Below, one piece after another: positions 29,150 to 35,851 of a stretch of 44,538 nucleotides of DNA (position 1 is its first letter; the number at the start of each line of letters is the position of its first letter). Position numbers and translations under genes: made by a program. The stretch is taken from IMG/VR virus record IMGVR_UViG_3300017756_000024, positions 1 through 44,538 of that record, one strand, 5' to 3'. Origin of the DNA: a virus. The notes under the pieces are model-generated. The model was not told where the DNA came from, did no database searches, and worked only from the letters and a program-made list of their open reading frames with translations.

Positions 29150-29423
29150 CATAGTTCAGCAATATATGGATAATCCAACTAGAGAAACTGTGGACAAATT
29201 AGCACAAGTATATAATAAAAGTGCTAGAAGTATCATAGGTAAGCTAGCAAAGGAAGGAGTATATCAACGAGTAGAATACCGAACCAAAACTGGAGAAGTG
29301 CCAGTAACAAAGTTAGAGATAGTAGAGGAAATCCAATCCCAGCTGGGTTGTAATCAAACCCTAACTGGGCTTGAGAAAGCTCCTAAAGAAACTTTAAAGT
29401 TGTTACTAGAATCTCTGGACTGA
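29121..29423 (+). CDS. Small HTH DNA-binding protein, paralogue family member B
   Basis: The 100-aa protein starts MNYSEDDTANIVQQYMDNPT with AAGGAG upstream. It aligns along its whole length with the 25464 protein: LAQVYNKSARSIIGKLAKEG matches the HTH, YRTKTGEVPVTKLEIVEEI the linker, and APKETLKLLLESLD the C-terminal helix. It closes a seven-gene string and is followed by a terminator. Confidence 0.75.
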   Translation: MNYSEDDTANIVQQYMDNPTRETVDKLAQVYNKSARSIIGKLAKEGVYQRVEYRTKTGEVPVTKLEIVEEIQSQLGCNQTLTGLEKAPKETLKLLLESLD

Positions 29424-29445
29424 CGAGCAAAGTTAGAACAAAATT

Positions 29446-29471
29446 AGCCCTACATTCGATAGGGCTTTTTT
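29446..29471 (+). terminator. Strong intrinsic terminator
   Basis: Stem AGCCCTA/TAGGGCT with a 7-nt loop, then T7. It ends the plus-strand operon. On the minus strand a weaker T-tract (AATTTTG) follows the same stem. Confidence 0.85.
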
Positions 29472-29759
29472 TATGTCTTTAAAAATTTTCGGTTGCGTGA
29501 AAGTCCTTGGAATTAAAGACGAATTTTTAGTAGTTAGTTTAGATGTTTTTAAGTTGTTACAGAACGTAACTTAATGGTCGTGCTTTATAACGTTTAAGTG
29601 AATGTAACACGATTTGGTCTATTCTCTTTCCCAGACTTAGCATAAAACCAAACACCCCAGTCTCTCGCTTACGCTTCGACTGTGGATTGTTAAACAATGC
29701 AGTTTAGGGAAAGAATAGACAGACCAGTGATTGGGTTTGGTCTATCTTATAAATTAGAT
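29472..29759 (-). ncRNA. Candidate structured RNA on the minus strand
   Basis: No credible gene lies here on either strand. A promoter-like pair sits just upstream on the minus strand. A long interrupted stem joins 29615-29632 and 29707-29726 (TGGTCT...TTTCCC with GGGAAAG...AGACCA), enclosing a CAGTC/GACTG hairpin. TTTGGTCTAT is repeated at about 29613 and 29738. The shape (one long bulged stem closing a central domain) is suggestive of a small regulatory RNA. Family unknown. Confidence 0.45.
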
Positions 29760-29765
29760 ATAAAT

Positions 29766-29794
29766 ATTATACCACGAAAATCGGCATAAGTAAA
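29766..29794 (-). promoter_or_regulatory. Promoter-like element for the minus-strand RNA
   Basis: Minus strand: TTTACT (29794-29789), 17-nt spacer, TATAAT (29771-29766), preceded by AAAAATAAGTC, resembling the region upstream of other promoters here. The -35 is a 4/6 match. Confidence 0.55.
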
Positions 29795-29891
29795 GACTTA
29801 TTTTTTGAAGGTCATGTAGAGCCTCATTGAAACGGGTTAGTTTAATGTAAAAATAAATTATTTTTGTAAAGTAAAGTTGTTTTTTGAAGTG

Positions 29892-30161
29892 CTAATTCTC
29901 ACTATCCAATGCGTCAGCGTCTTTTAACCTTTTAAGTTTACGGTCAAGCGCCTTCCAATTTGCTTGTGAGTTGTTCGCTTCTTGATTTTTTCTTCGATTT
30001 CTTCGTATCGCTGCTTGCTTAGTAGTATTTCTTTTAACGCTTGGTTTTTTATACTCTTTTCTTTCTAGCAGTTCTTGTTTAAGTTCCTTGCCGTAAGCTC
30101 GGAATTTTCGTAATGCTCTTTCTATATTCATATGTTTTGTGTGTATTTTCAAAATGTCCAC
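29892..30161 (-). CDS. Basic helical protein in minus-strand regulatory pair
   Basis: The 89-aa protein starts with GTG at 30161 (MDILKIHTKHMNIERALRKF), overlapping the upstream HTH gene; an ATG at 30131 is an alternative start. It is helical and very basic (RRNRRKNQEANNSQ), ending KLKRLKDADALDSEN. It forms an operon with the 50-aa HTH gene, against the direction of its surroundings. Function unknown. Confidence 0.6.
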   Translation of the reverse strand: MDILKIHTKHMNIERALRKFRAYGKELKQELLERKEYKKPSVKRNTTKQAAIRRNRRKNQEANNSQANWKALDRKLKRLKDADALDSEN

Positions 30162-30301
30162 CTTCTCTTTCTGAGGTATTGCACTTGCTTTCTTATAGCA
30201 TTTTCAGAACGCCCAAGATGTTCTGCCATCGTTCTTACTGGCATATGCTTGTAGTTATCTTTTAGATACTGGCGATCTTTGTGTGTCCATTCTATTTTCA
30301 T
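30149..30301 (-). CDS. 50-aa HTH protein (Myb/GcrA-like), leaderless
   Basis: The protein starts MKIEWTHKDRQYLKDNYKHM and continues MAEHLGRSENAIRKQVQYLR. The WTxxDxxxLxxNY...LGRSxNAI pattern is a single HTH unit of the same type as the larger HTH proteins here. Its ATG is 7 nt after a TATAAT box, so the message should be leaderless. Oriented opposite to its neighbours and divergent from a plus-strand promoter, it is a plausible switch regulator. Confidence 0.7.
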   Translation of the reverse strand: MKIEWTHKDRQYLKDNYKHMPVRTMAEHLGRSENAIRKQVQYLRKRRWTF

Positions 30302-30308
30302 TTACTCT

Positions 30309-30337
30309 ATTATATTCGACTTTGAGGTAAATGTCAA
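30309..30337 (-). promoter_or_regulatory. Consensus promoter, divergent (minus side)
   Basis: Minus strand: TTGACA (30337-30332), 17-nt spacer, TATAAT (30314-30309). The -35 boxes of this and the plus promoter are 17 bp apart, back to back. Confidence 0.8.
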
Positions 30338-30354
30338 GAGTTAAATTTTTTTAC

Positions 30355-30383
30355 TTGACATGAAGTTAAAAGCATGAGATAAT
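30355..30383 (+). promoter_or_regulatory. Promoter, divergent (plus side), leaderless
   Basis: TTGACA (30355-30360), 17-nt spacer, GATAAT (30378-30383). The next ATG is 6 nt downstream (30390). Confidence 0.75.
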
Positions 30384-30389
30384 ATACTT

Positions 30390-30527
30390 ATGAATATAGA
30401 TATAGCATACCTAATAATATTAATTTTAAGTAATGTAGGAACTTATTACTACGCTAAATTTGTTGGCATACAGAGAACAATAGATTATCTAGAAGCCAAT
30501 GAAATGATAGAGTTTGATGACGACTAG
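30390..30527 (+). CDS. 45-aa membrane protein (leaderless gene)
   Basis: The peptide starts MNIDIAYLIILILSNVGTYY, a single span, and has an acidic tail (EANEMIEFDDD). It has no ribosome site. Function unknown. Confidence 0.5.
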   Translation: MNIDIAYLIILILSNVGTYYYAKFVGIQRTIDYLEANEMIEFDDD

Positions 30528-30538
30528 AAAAATAGTTC

Positions 30539-30567
30539 TTGACTTTAAGTTTAAATTATGCGATAAT
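30539..30567 (+). promoter_or_regulatory. Promoter of the Hsp20-like gene
   Basis: TTGACT (30539-30544), 17-nt spacer, GATAAT (30562-30567), preceded by AAAAATAGTTC. The leader to the Hsp20 ATG is about 60 nt and carries a GTGCCATACCGAAAGGGTGG segment that could fold into a small hairpin. Confidence 0.75.
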
Positions 30568-30634
30568 AAGTATGAAAACAATGGTGTTTTCAGTGCCATA
30601 CCGAAAGGGTGGCTCATAGTATAGGAGTATAATT

Positions 30635-31021
30635 ATGACAAATACAATGTTAAGACATTTTTTAGGGTTTGACCCAGCAGTGTTTGAAACAGTAGACTCA
30701 ACTTATCCACGATACAATATCGTAAAAGATATGGAAGATCAGGTAAGTGTGGAGATTGCAGTTCCAGGCTTTCATCGTGATGATGTAAGCGTTGAACAAG
30801 ACGGAAATAAGTTGTTAATCAAAGCAAAAGCGATTAACTGGTTGCAAGAAGGCGAAAGCTATTTGCATAAAGGTTTTTCGAGCAAAGGTTTTGACCAGCA
30901 GTTTATTCTTGGCGAGTTTATGGAAGTTGATTCCGTAAGACTTTGTGATGGTATTCTTACTATTAATGTAGTGAAGAATATTCCTGATGAAATGAAACCT
31001 AAAACATTCGACATAGAGTGA
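30635..31021 (+). CDS. Small heat shock protein (Hsp20/alpha-crystallin)
   Basis: The 128-aa protein holds an alpha-crystallin domain: YPRYNIVKDMEDQVSVEIAV, PGFHRDDVSVEQDGNKLLIK, and the C-terminal VRLCDGILTINVVKNIPDE with the GxLxI-type strand. Hsp20 proteins hold unfolding proteins in soluble form. Phage-encoded Hsp20 is well known in cyanophages and other marine phages. It has an AGGAG site and its own promoter. Confidence 0.93.
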   Translation: MTNTMLRHFLGFDPAVFETVDSTYPRYNIVKDMEDQVSVEIAVPGFHRDDVSVEQDGNKLLIKAKAINWLQEGESYLHKGFSSKGFDQQFILGEFMEVDSVRLCDGILTINVVKNIPDEMKPKTFDIE

Positions 31022-31170
31022 TGGTTCATTGCAAGACTCCGCGCTCAAGGCGGAGTCGCCTTTCTATTCAGCGAGAGAAAGAACGCAGAAAGAAAAGTGA
31101 CCAAGAAACGCTATCAGCCATTGATAAGGAAATTGAGAAATGGCAAAGGAGAATAGACAAATGGAAGTAA
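31021..31170 (+). CDS. Possible 49-aa basic protein, doubtful
   Basis: The frame opens at a TGATG overlap with the Hsp20 stop and reads MVHCKTPRSRRSRLSIQREK, ending in a charged helix (EKWQRRIDKWK). Its first 15 codons lie over a terminator-like hairpin and the ribosome site is poor. The helical end looks protein-like, but coding status is uncertain. Confidence 0.3.
   Translation: MVHCKTPRSRRSRLSIQREKERRKKSDQETLSAIDKEIEKWQRRIDKWK
31035..31065 (+). terminator. Terminator-like hairpin after Hsp20
   Basis: Perfect 8-bp stem GACTCCGC/GCGGAGTC (31035-31042 with 31050-31057), then GCCTTTCT. The T-tract is weak, so it may only attenuate transcription into the lysis genes. Confidence 0.55.
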
Positions 31171-31322
31171 GTAAAAAAGCGAACAGACCTAGCACTTTAC
31201 AGGACAAAGCTCTACAAAGAGCATTAAAAAACTCCAAGCCTAAAGTAGGCACACCACATGATTGGGAAGACTACGAGCGACAACAGAATAGCGAAGGAGA
31301 ACAAACAAATGGAAATAAGTAA
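31161..31322 (+). CDS. Small hydrophilic protein before lysozyme gene
   Basis: The 53-aa protein starts MEVSKKANRPSTLQDKALQR. I chose the ATG at 31161 because AAAGGAG precedes it; the longer frame from 31140 would contain that site. It is Lys/Gln-rich and overlaps the lysozyme start by 14 nt. Function unknown. Confidence 0.5.
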   Translation: MEVSKKANRPSTLQDKALQRALKNSKPKVGTPHDWEDYERQQNSEGEQTNGNK

Positions 31323-31752
31323 AGAAGGCTTAGCTCTTATCAAAAAGTTTGAAGGGTTTGAAGCACACGCATATAGATGTCCAGCAGGTGTCTGGACTAT
31401 TGGCTATGGTCACACAAAAGATGTAAAAGCAGGTGACGAATGGAGCCAGAACCACGCAGAACACATGCTCGAGGCAGAGCTAGAGGAATTCTGTAAGTAC
31501 ATAAACGATATGGTTAAAGTGTCATTGGAACAGTTCCAATTTGACGCATTAGTAGCTTGGGTATATAACCTCGGGCCGACTAACCTAAGAGAATCAACAC
31601 TATTAAAAGTAGTAAATGAAGGCGATTTAGAAGATGTTCCACATCAAATCAAAAGATGGAATAAAGCTGGAGGCAGAGTTCTCCAAGGGCTTGTTCGTAG
31701 ACGAGAAGCAGAAGCTCTTTTATTCCAAAACAAGGAGTGGGAGCATGTATAA
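31309..31752 (+). CDS. Endolysin, GH24 lysozyme
   Basis: The 147-aa protein cuts peptidoglycan at the end of infection. The start at 31309 follows AAGGAG; an in-frame start 51 nt upstream lacks a site. The catalytic region is KKFEGFEAHAYRCPAGVWTI then GYGHT, with Glu15, Cys24 and Thr30 in the Glu-8-(Asp/Cys)-5-Thr pattern. Cys replaces Asp as in the P21/P1-type lysozymes. There is no N-terminal signal-arrest segment, so release needs a holin. Confidence 0.93.
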   Translation: MEISKEGLALIKKFEGFEAHAYRCPAGVWTIGYGHTKDVKAGDEWSQNHAEHMLEAELEEFCKYINDMVKVSLEQFQFDALVAWVYNLGPTNLRESTLLKVVNEGDLEDVPHQIKRWNKAGGRVLQGLVRRREAEALLFQNKEWEHV

Positions 31753-32155
31753 AGTTTTTCTAGGAACTACACTTATAGCAAGTGGTCTTTGTTACTATTT
31801 GTATCAAGAAAATCAGAAGCTACTTGGAAATGTAAAAGTACTAGAAGTAGCTGTTGAAGTACAAGAACAAACAATACAAACACTTCAAAGTGACTTTGCT
31901 CTACAAGGACAGAGCATTTTGGAGTTACAATCTAAAAATCAAGAGATTCAGTTAGAAATGAGTCGCTATCTTGATATATTTAAAAGACACAATCTTACTA
32001 GATTAGCAGCGGCAAAGCCAGGTCTAATAGAGACAAGAGTAAATAAAGCAACAAAAGAGGTATTTGATGGAATCGAACAAGACAGTAGGGATATTGATGA
32101 CGCTGATGATGGTATCACAGTGCAGCCTACTCCCACAAAAGACATTAGAGGTTAG
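31745..32155 (+). CDS. Inner-membrane spanin-like protein (Rz type)
   Basis: The 136-aa protein starts MYKVFLGTTLIASGLCYYLY (start at 31745 after AAGGAG), a single N-terminal membrane span. A long periplasmic coiled coil follows (QEQTIQTLQSDFALQGQSIL, then ELQSKNQEIQLEMSRYL). It overlaps the lysozyme end. This is the i-spanin layout, placed just after lysozyme and partly overlapping an o-spanin-like frame. Confidence 0.75.
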   Translation: MYKVFLGTTLIASGLCYYLYQENQKLLGNVKVLEVAVEVQEQTIQTLQSDFALQGQSILELQSKNQEIQLEMSRYLDIFKRHNLTRLAAAKPGLIETRVNKATKEVFDGIEQDSRDIDDADDGITVQPTPTKDIRG

Positions 32156-32438
32156 TGCAAAACCAGTAGAAAGGCAGATTATTCAGCCTGTACTACCTCG
32201 TGAAATAGATTTAAAAGAACCTTACTGGTATGTAGTTAGCGAACAGAACATAGAAGAGTTCTTAGCTGATATAGAAAAACGAGAAGGACAAGTAGTATTT
32301 CTCGCTATGTCCGTACCTGACTATGAATTAATGGCATATAATATGCAAGAGTTAAAGCGATATATTCGTGAACTCAAAGAGGTAGTAGTTTACTATCGAA
32401 AGGTAACAACCGATGGAACAGACGGAGAACCGAAATGA
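32067..32438 (+). CDS. Outer-membrane spanin-like lipoprotein candidate
   Basis: The 123-aa protein starts MESNKTVGILMTLMMVSQCS (ATG at 32067 with AGAGG upstream). The N-terminal signal ends at Cys19, but the lipobox is VSQC, with Gln where Gly, Ala or Ser is usual. The rest is PREIDLKEPYWYVVSEQNIE, then FLAMSVPDYELMAYNMQELK and RELKEVVVYYRKV, a pattern I associate with phage lysis-region proteins. It overlaps the i-spanin gene by 89 nt, as spanin pairs often do. Confidence 0.65.
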   Translation: MESNKTVGILMTLMMVSQCSLLPQKTLEVSAKPVERQIIQPVLPREIDLKEPYWYVVSEQNIEEFLADIEKREGQVVFLAMSVPDYELMAYNMQELKRYIRELKEVVVYYRKVTTDGTDGEPK

Positions 32439-32781
32439 GGTAAATATTGACCTCGATAAATATATGTCTCTAGTAGATAAGCTAGATGACGCAGAAGATA
32501 CTATCTCTGCTTTGAAAACCGAAGCAGAAGCAGCTAAGAAAAGATTAGCTCCGCCAAAGAGAAAGTTTATGGATTTGTTTTTAGATGATAATGATGTAAA
32601 CGAGAAAGCAATCATAGGATTTATTTCTTTTTTCTTTATGATAGTATTCGCCAGTTGTGATCTTATCACAGCATTTATGGGTAAAGAGTTGATAATTGAC
32701 GACACAATATACACATCGCTAGTAGTGGTAACACTTGGAGCGTTTGGTATATCGGAGGCAGGTCGTGCTTTCGGTAAGTAG
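32413..32781 (+). CDS. Holin-like membrane protein
   Basis: The 122-aa protein has an acidic coiled-coil N-terminus (KYMSLVDKLDDAEDTISALK) and two hydrophobic spans (about 66-86 and 98-112: IIGFISFFFMIVFASCDLI and TSLVVVTLGAFGI). It lies right after the spanin genes. This suits a holin or holin-associated protein that lets lysozyme cross the membrane; the long cytoplasmic part is unusual. Confidence 0.6.
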   Translation: MEQTENRNEVNIDLDKYMSLVDKLDDAEDTISALKTEAEAAKKRLAPPKRKFMDLFLDDNDVNEKAIIGFISFFFMIVFASCDLITAFMGKELIIDDTIYTSLVVVTLGAFGISEAGRAFGK

Positions 32782-32854
32782 TCTTTCGATACTTTTACTT
32801 ATTATCATTTCCTTGGCATATTCTAAGTATGTCAAGGATCATTTCAAAAAATAA
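32765..32854 (+). CDS. 29-aa membrane peptide at the end of the lysis cassette
   Basis: GTG start with GGAGG 6 nt upstream, overlapping the holin-like gene by 17 nt. The peptide reads LSVSSLSILLLIISLAYSKY, then VKDHFKK: one span with a basic end. It could be a small lysis regulator. Confidence 0.45.
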   Translation: MLSVSSLSILLLIIISLAYSKYVKDHFKK

Positions 32855-32857
32855 TTC

Positions 32858-32886
32858 TTGACAACAATCCCAAATTTCGATATAAT
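32858..32886 (+). promoter_or_regulatory. Consensus promoter, leaderless
   Basis: TTGACA (32858-32863), 17-nt spacer, TATAAT (32881-32886), preceded by AAAAAATAATTC. The next ATG is exactly 6 nt downstream, so transcription should start at its A. Confidence 0.85.
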
Positions 32887-32892
32887 ATACCC

Positions 32893-33492
32893 ATGAATTT
32901 ATTTTATTTAGACGAGAATTTAGATAAGTGCGCGGAGTATCATGTCGATAAACATATCGTGAAGATGCCACTAGAAGCTGCACAGCTTCTGTGCACAGCA
33001 GTTTGGGTAGATGAAGTGCTTGGGTTTATCCCTAGAGCATTGAATCGAGAGGAGAGTGCAGTTCTAAATGAACACAAAGCTAAGATAAAACATTTACCAA
33101 TGGACGAGAGACCTCTTACTCCATATCTACCAATGATGTATAATCACCCTTGCACGATATGGACACGACAGTCTCTTGACAATTTTGAGTGGGTTCATTG
33201 TTACGCTAATGCGCTGAATGACGAGTATCATTATCGCTATGGCAAACAACACAAGTCAGTGGTTGGAGTAATTAATAAATTGCCAGACCCAAAAAACTTG
33301 CCTAGAGATGGACTCACTCCTTTCGGTATGGCTATGCCAGATGAGCTGAAAGACCCAGACGATGTCGTAGGTTCGTATCGTCTGTATTATCACACAGACA
33401 AGGCAACCTTTGCTAAGTGGTCACACAGACCTACACCAGATTGGTGGGACGAAGGATTGGCTTGGTATGACAAAAGGATTACAAGTAAGTAA
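32893..33492 (+). CDS. Conserved phage protein of the HVDKHxVKM type (pyrimidine-dimer glycosylase-like)
   Basis: The 199-aa protein starts MNLFYLDENLDKCAEYHVDK. Motifs HVDKHIVKMPLEAAQLLCTA, NHPCTIWTRQSLDNFEWVHC and NEYHYRYGK-like (NDEYHYRYGKQHKS) are shared with a widespread phage and bacterial family sometimes annotated as pyrimidine-dimer DNA glycosylase. The catalytic role is not certain to me. The C-terminus has AMPDELKDPDDVVGSYRLYY. It is a leaderless gene. Confidence 0.65.
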   Translation: MNLFYLDENLDKCAEYHVDKHIVKMPLEAAQLLCTAVWVDEVLGFIPRALNREESAVLNEHKAKIKHLPMDERPLTPYLPMMYNHPCTIWTRQSLDNFEWVHCYANALNDEYHYRYGKQHKSVVGVINKLPDPKNLPRDGLTPFGMAMPDELKDPDDVVGSYRLYYHTDKATFAKWSHRPTPDWWDEGLAWYDKRITSK

Positions 33493-33653
33493 TGGAACAA
33501 ATTTTTTACAGGGGAGTAAAGATATTTATCCCCGAATCTCTAGCAGATAGAGAAAAAGACGACTATATTAGACACGCTAAGTCATCAGTAAGCAGATGGC
33601 GAAGACCAAGTTTTAAACCTAAGAATAACAGAAGAAGAAGAAAACATGTATAA
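33492..33653 (+). CDS. 53-aa basic protein
   Basis: It starts at a TAATG overlap. The peptide begins MEQIFYRGVKIFIPESLADR and ends with Arg/Lys clusters (PKNNRRRRKHV). Function unknown. Confidence 0.5.
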   Translation: MEQIFYRGVKIFIPESLADREKDDYIRHAKSSVSRWRRPSFKPKNNRRRRKHV

Positions 33654-33927
33654 GTTTAACGAAGATAAAGTGCTAAATGAAATTAAACAATGGATAGATG
33701 GCACTTATTCAAAGCATTATAGCATGAGTAAGATACAGTCTACTGAATTTATAGCAGATTCAGGTCACGGAGTTGGTTTTTGTGTCGGTAATATTATAAA
33801 ATATGCCCAGCGTTATGGCAAGAAAGAAGGCTATAACAGGGAAGATGTATATAAGATAATTCACTATGCAATTATTTTACTAGGTATAGAAGATGATAAA
33901 GAAGAAAGATCACGAGAACTTAACTAA
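33646..33927 (+). CDS. DUF3310-like protein
   Basis: The 93-aa protein contains MSKIQSTEFIADSGHGVGFC, then VGNIIKYAQRYGKKEGYNRE and KIIHYAIILLGIE. This GFCxGNxIKYxxRxxKK...DxxKxxHY pattern is that of DUF3310-type phage proteins, mostly of unknown function and often encoded with nucleotide metabolism genes. It overlaps both neighbours. Confidence 0.75.
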   Translation: MYKFNEDKVLNEIKQWIDGTYSKHYSMSKIQSTEFIADSGHGVGFCVGNIIKYAQRYGKKEGYNREDVYKIIHYAIILLGIEDDKEERSRELN

Positions 33928-34540
33928 ACAAAACATAGACCGAGTAATAAACTTACTCGAAACAGAGAAGCCAATAACTAAGAAAGAGGCGTGTCAAATG
34001 TTAAGAATAACATACAACACCTCAAGATTGGCAAGGATAATACAGGATCACAGAGATCAGGAGTCTTTTGTTGCACTTAGAAAATCCCAAAACAAAGGGA
34101 AACTAGCTACAAAAGATGAGATAAAGTCTGTATGCGAAATGTATATTGAAGGATATAATCTTTCAGAGATCGCAGGTAGTCTTTATCGCTCTCCAGCTTT
34201 TGTGAAGGGTATTATAGAAAGAGTCGGAGTGCCTTTCAAACATGCGCAGGAAGGATATAACTGGAAAGAAGTTATCTTGCCAGAGCAGTGTGTAAGTGAA
34301 AGGTTTGAGATAGGTGAGAAAGTTTGGTGTGTTGCTAACAATACACCTGCTATTATCAAAAGAGAATGGGTAAACCCTGATGGTGAGTATGGATATTTAG
34401 TCTATACGATTGAACCGCCTTTTGATTTTAGTGATACTTTCTTTCCCTATGTTCAATATGGTGGTAGATACAAAAATCAACTAGCCTGTAACTTAGGTAG
34501 TCTTCGACACCTAGAAGAATATGGAGTTAAATTATATTAA
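33893..34540 (+). CDS. HTH-containing hypothetical protein
   Basis: The 215-aa protein has an N-terminal helical region (ITKKEACQMLRITYNTSRLA), then an HTH-like segment (MYIEGYNLSEIAGSLYRSPA) and a C-terminal beta-rich domain with FEIGEKVWCVANNTPAIIKR and YGYLVYTIEPPFD. The end contains NLGSLRHLEEYGVKLY. It may be a sequence-specific DNA-binding protein. The family is not recognised. Confidence 0.6.
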   Translation: MIKKKDHENLTKQNIDRVINLLETEKPITKKEACQMLRITYNTSRLARIIQDHRDQESFVALRKSQNKGKLATKDEIKSVCEMYIEGYNLSEIAGSLYRSPAFVKGIIERVGVPFKHAQEGYNWKEVILPEQCVSERFEIGEKVWCVANNTPAIIKREWVNPDGEYGYLVYTIEPPFDFSDTFFPYVQYGGRYKNQLACNLGSLRHLEEYGVKLY

Positions 34541-34784
34541 TGTTATTACAGCGTTTTGGATAGCAACAGTTTTAATATCAGTATGGAGGCTTTGGTGGCC
34601 TTGTATGCAGATACTAAGATTGACGAAACCCAAATCGTTAGTAGTAAAGTGGTGGTTACTAAATGCTGTTATCTTTTCGATAATGGCAATTCCAATGGCG
34701 CCTATATTGCTACCCTCAGTATTGAGTGAGCGACTTAGGTTTCGTTTTGTAACCTCTTATGTAGGAGCGATAGATGAAGAATAG
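34521..34784 (+). CDS. Two-span membrane protein
   Basis: The 87-aa protein starts MELNYINVITAFWIATVLIS with a first span, then a basic Trp-rich loop and a second span (LLNAVIFSIMAIPMAPILLP). It overlaps both neighbours by 20 and 11 nt. Function unknown. Confidence 0.6.
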   Translation: MELNYINVITAFWIATVLISVWRLWWPCMQILRLTKPKSLVVKWWLLNAVIFSIMAIPMAPILLPSVLSERLRFRFVTSYVGAIDEE

Positions 34785-34971
34785 TTTATTAGAAGCAATA
34801 ATAGAAAAAGCAAAAGGCGAGATCGCAGTAGCAAAAGCAAACATATCAGTATATATGCGTAATTCTGTTGCTATAGGAGATCACCCAAACATAGTCGAAG
34901 CTATAGAAACTCAGATTGAGAGAATAGCAGAAGCACATGAAAAAATTTCTACGATAGAAAAATACTTGTAG
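34774..34971 (+). CDS. Small helical protein, 65 aa
   Basis: The protein starts MKNSLLEAIIEKAKGEIAVA and appears to be a two-helix coiled coil (VEAIETQIERIAEAHEKIST). Its character resembles small helical phage proteins encoded before HTH genes. Function unknown. Confidence 0.6.
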   Translation: MKNSLLEAIIEKAKGEIAVAKANISVYMRNSVAIGDHPNIVEAIETQIERIAEAHEKISTIEKYL

Positions 34972-34992
34972 TCAAGAATCAAAAAATAGTTC

Positions 34993-35021
34993 TTGACTTT
35001 GTCCTTATTTCTATATATAAT
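34993..35021 (+). promoter_or_regulatory. Consensus-like promoter
   Basis: TTGACT (34993-34998), 17-nt spacer, TATAAT (35016-35021), preceded by AAAAAATAGTTC. An ATG sits 8 nt after the -10 box (35030), but a better-supported ATG with GGAG lies at 35114. Confidence 0.8.
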
Positions 35022-35113
35022 ATATATAAATGAGTGATAGATTTTATTTACAGATGAGGCAAGCGACAGGGTGGGCGCCCGGGTTGCCAGAATCTTACAA
35101 ACGGAGAAAAAGA

Positions 35114-35467
35114 ATGTCAAATTGGACAGATGAATTGAAAGCACAAGTAGTCCAAGACTACGAAAGTGCTGATCCTACTCCAGAAACGAGTATGGAAATT
35201 GTGTCAGATATTGCAGAAAATATCGGGCAGACACCAAACGGCGTTAGAATGATTCTAACAAAAGCTGGTGTCTATGTGAAGAAAACCCCTGCAGCCGGCA
35301 AAGCATCAGGCGGTGGTGGAACTAGAGTATCAAAAGAAGGCGCACAACAAGAGCTGAGTTCAGCTCTTTCGGACGCAGGAATTGATGTCGATGATTCCAT
35401 AGTCACAAAACTTACCGGTAAAGCCGCTAAGTATTTTGCAGAAGCAATCAACAAGCTCAACGGCTAG
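35114..35467 (+). CDS. Small HTH DNA-binding protein, paralogue family member C
   Basis: The 117-aa protein starts MSNWTDELKAQVVQDYESAD, with GGAG 8 nt upstream; an in-frame, possibly leaderless, start at 35030 would add 28 residues. The HTH is IAENIGQTPNGVRMILTKAG, with a Gly/Ala-rich linker and a C-terminal helical domain (LTGKAAKYFAEAINKLNG) like members A and B. A strong terminator follows, so it is transcribed alone, as expected for an abundant protein. Confidence 0.72.
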   Translation: MSNWTDELKAQVVQDYESADPTPETSMEIVSDIAENIGQTPNGVRMILTKAGVYVKKTPAAGKASGGGGTRVSKEGAQQELSSALSDAGIDVDDSIVTKLTGKAAKYFAEAINKLNG

Positions 35468-35480
35468 TTGGTAGTTTAAT

Positions 35481-35513
35481 CCTCGACTTCTAACCGAGTC
35501 GAGGAATTTTTAT
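35481..35513 (+). terminator. Intrinsic terminator
   Basis: Perfect 8-bp stem CCTCGACT/AGTCGAGG with an 8-nt loop, followed by AATTTTTAT. It ends the member C transcript. Confidence 0.8.
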
Positions 35514-35587
35514 ATCTTGTAAATTCAGTTGTTTTTTAACCTAGCGATTGGACGGTGAAGGATTACATCAACCAACGCAGGAGAAAA

Positions 35588-35851
35588 ATGAAAAAAGATA
35601 AATTTATACAAGAGATGGAAAAGCACGGCGATGCAGTAATTACTTATCGTAGTGCAAAAAGTCGTAAACTAAAGTATAATGTTTGCACAACGGAGTTCGA
35701 TAATGACTATATACAGTCAAAGAGAAATCGTGCAAAAGCAAACCAACACCAAGTATTATGCTGGTGTTGGGATACCGACTCGTACAGACTATTAGTACCT
35801 GAGAATGTAGTTTCGATAGTTCCTCTCTCAAAGATACTAAAAAATGATTGA
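35588..35851 (+). CDS. Small conserved phage protein, unknown
   Basis: The 87-aa protein starts MKKDKFIQEMEKHGDAVITY (ATG at 35588 after AGGAG). It contains CTTEFDNDYIQSKRNRAK and VLCWCWDTDSYRLLVPENVV, a pattern familiar from marine phage genomes but without a function. It overlaps the PC4-like gene by 8 nt. Confidence 0.6.
   Translation: MKKDKFIQEMEKHGDAVITYRSAKSRKLKYNVCTTEFDNDYIQSKRNRAKANQHQVLCWCWDTDSYRLLVPENVVSIVPLSKILKND

Noticed and set aside
29473-29574. 33-codon plus-strand frame just after the terminator
   Set aside because: It begins at the T-tract of a strong terminator, lacks a ribosome site and overlaps the minus-strand RNA candidate.
30572-30619. 15-codon leader peptide upstream of Hsp20
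   Set aside because: Its ATG lies 4 nt after the -10 box, upstream of the expected transcription start, and there is no ribosome site.
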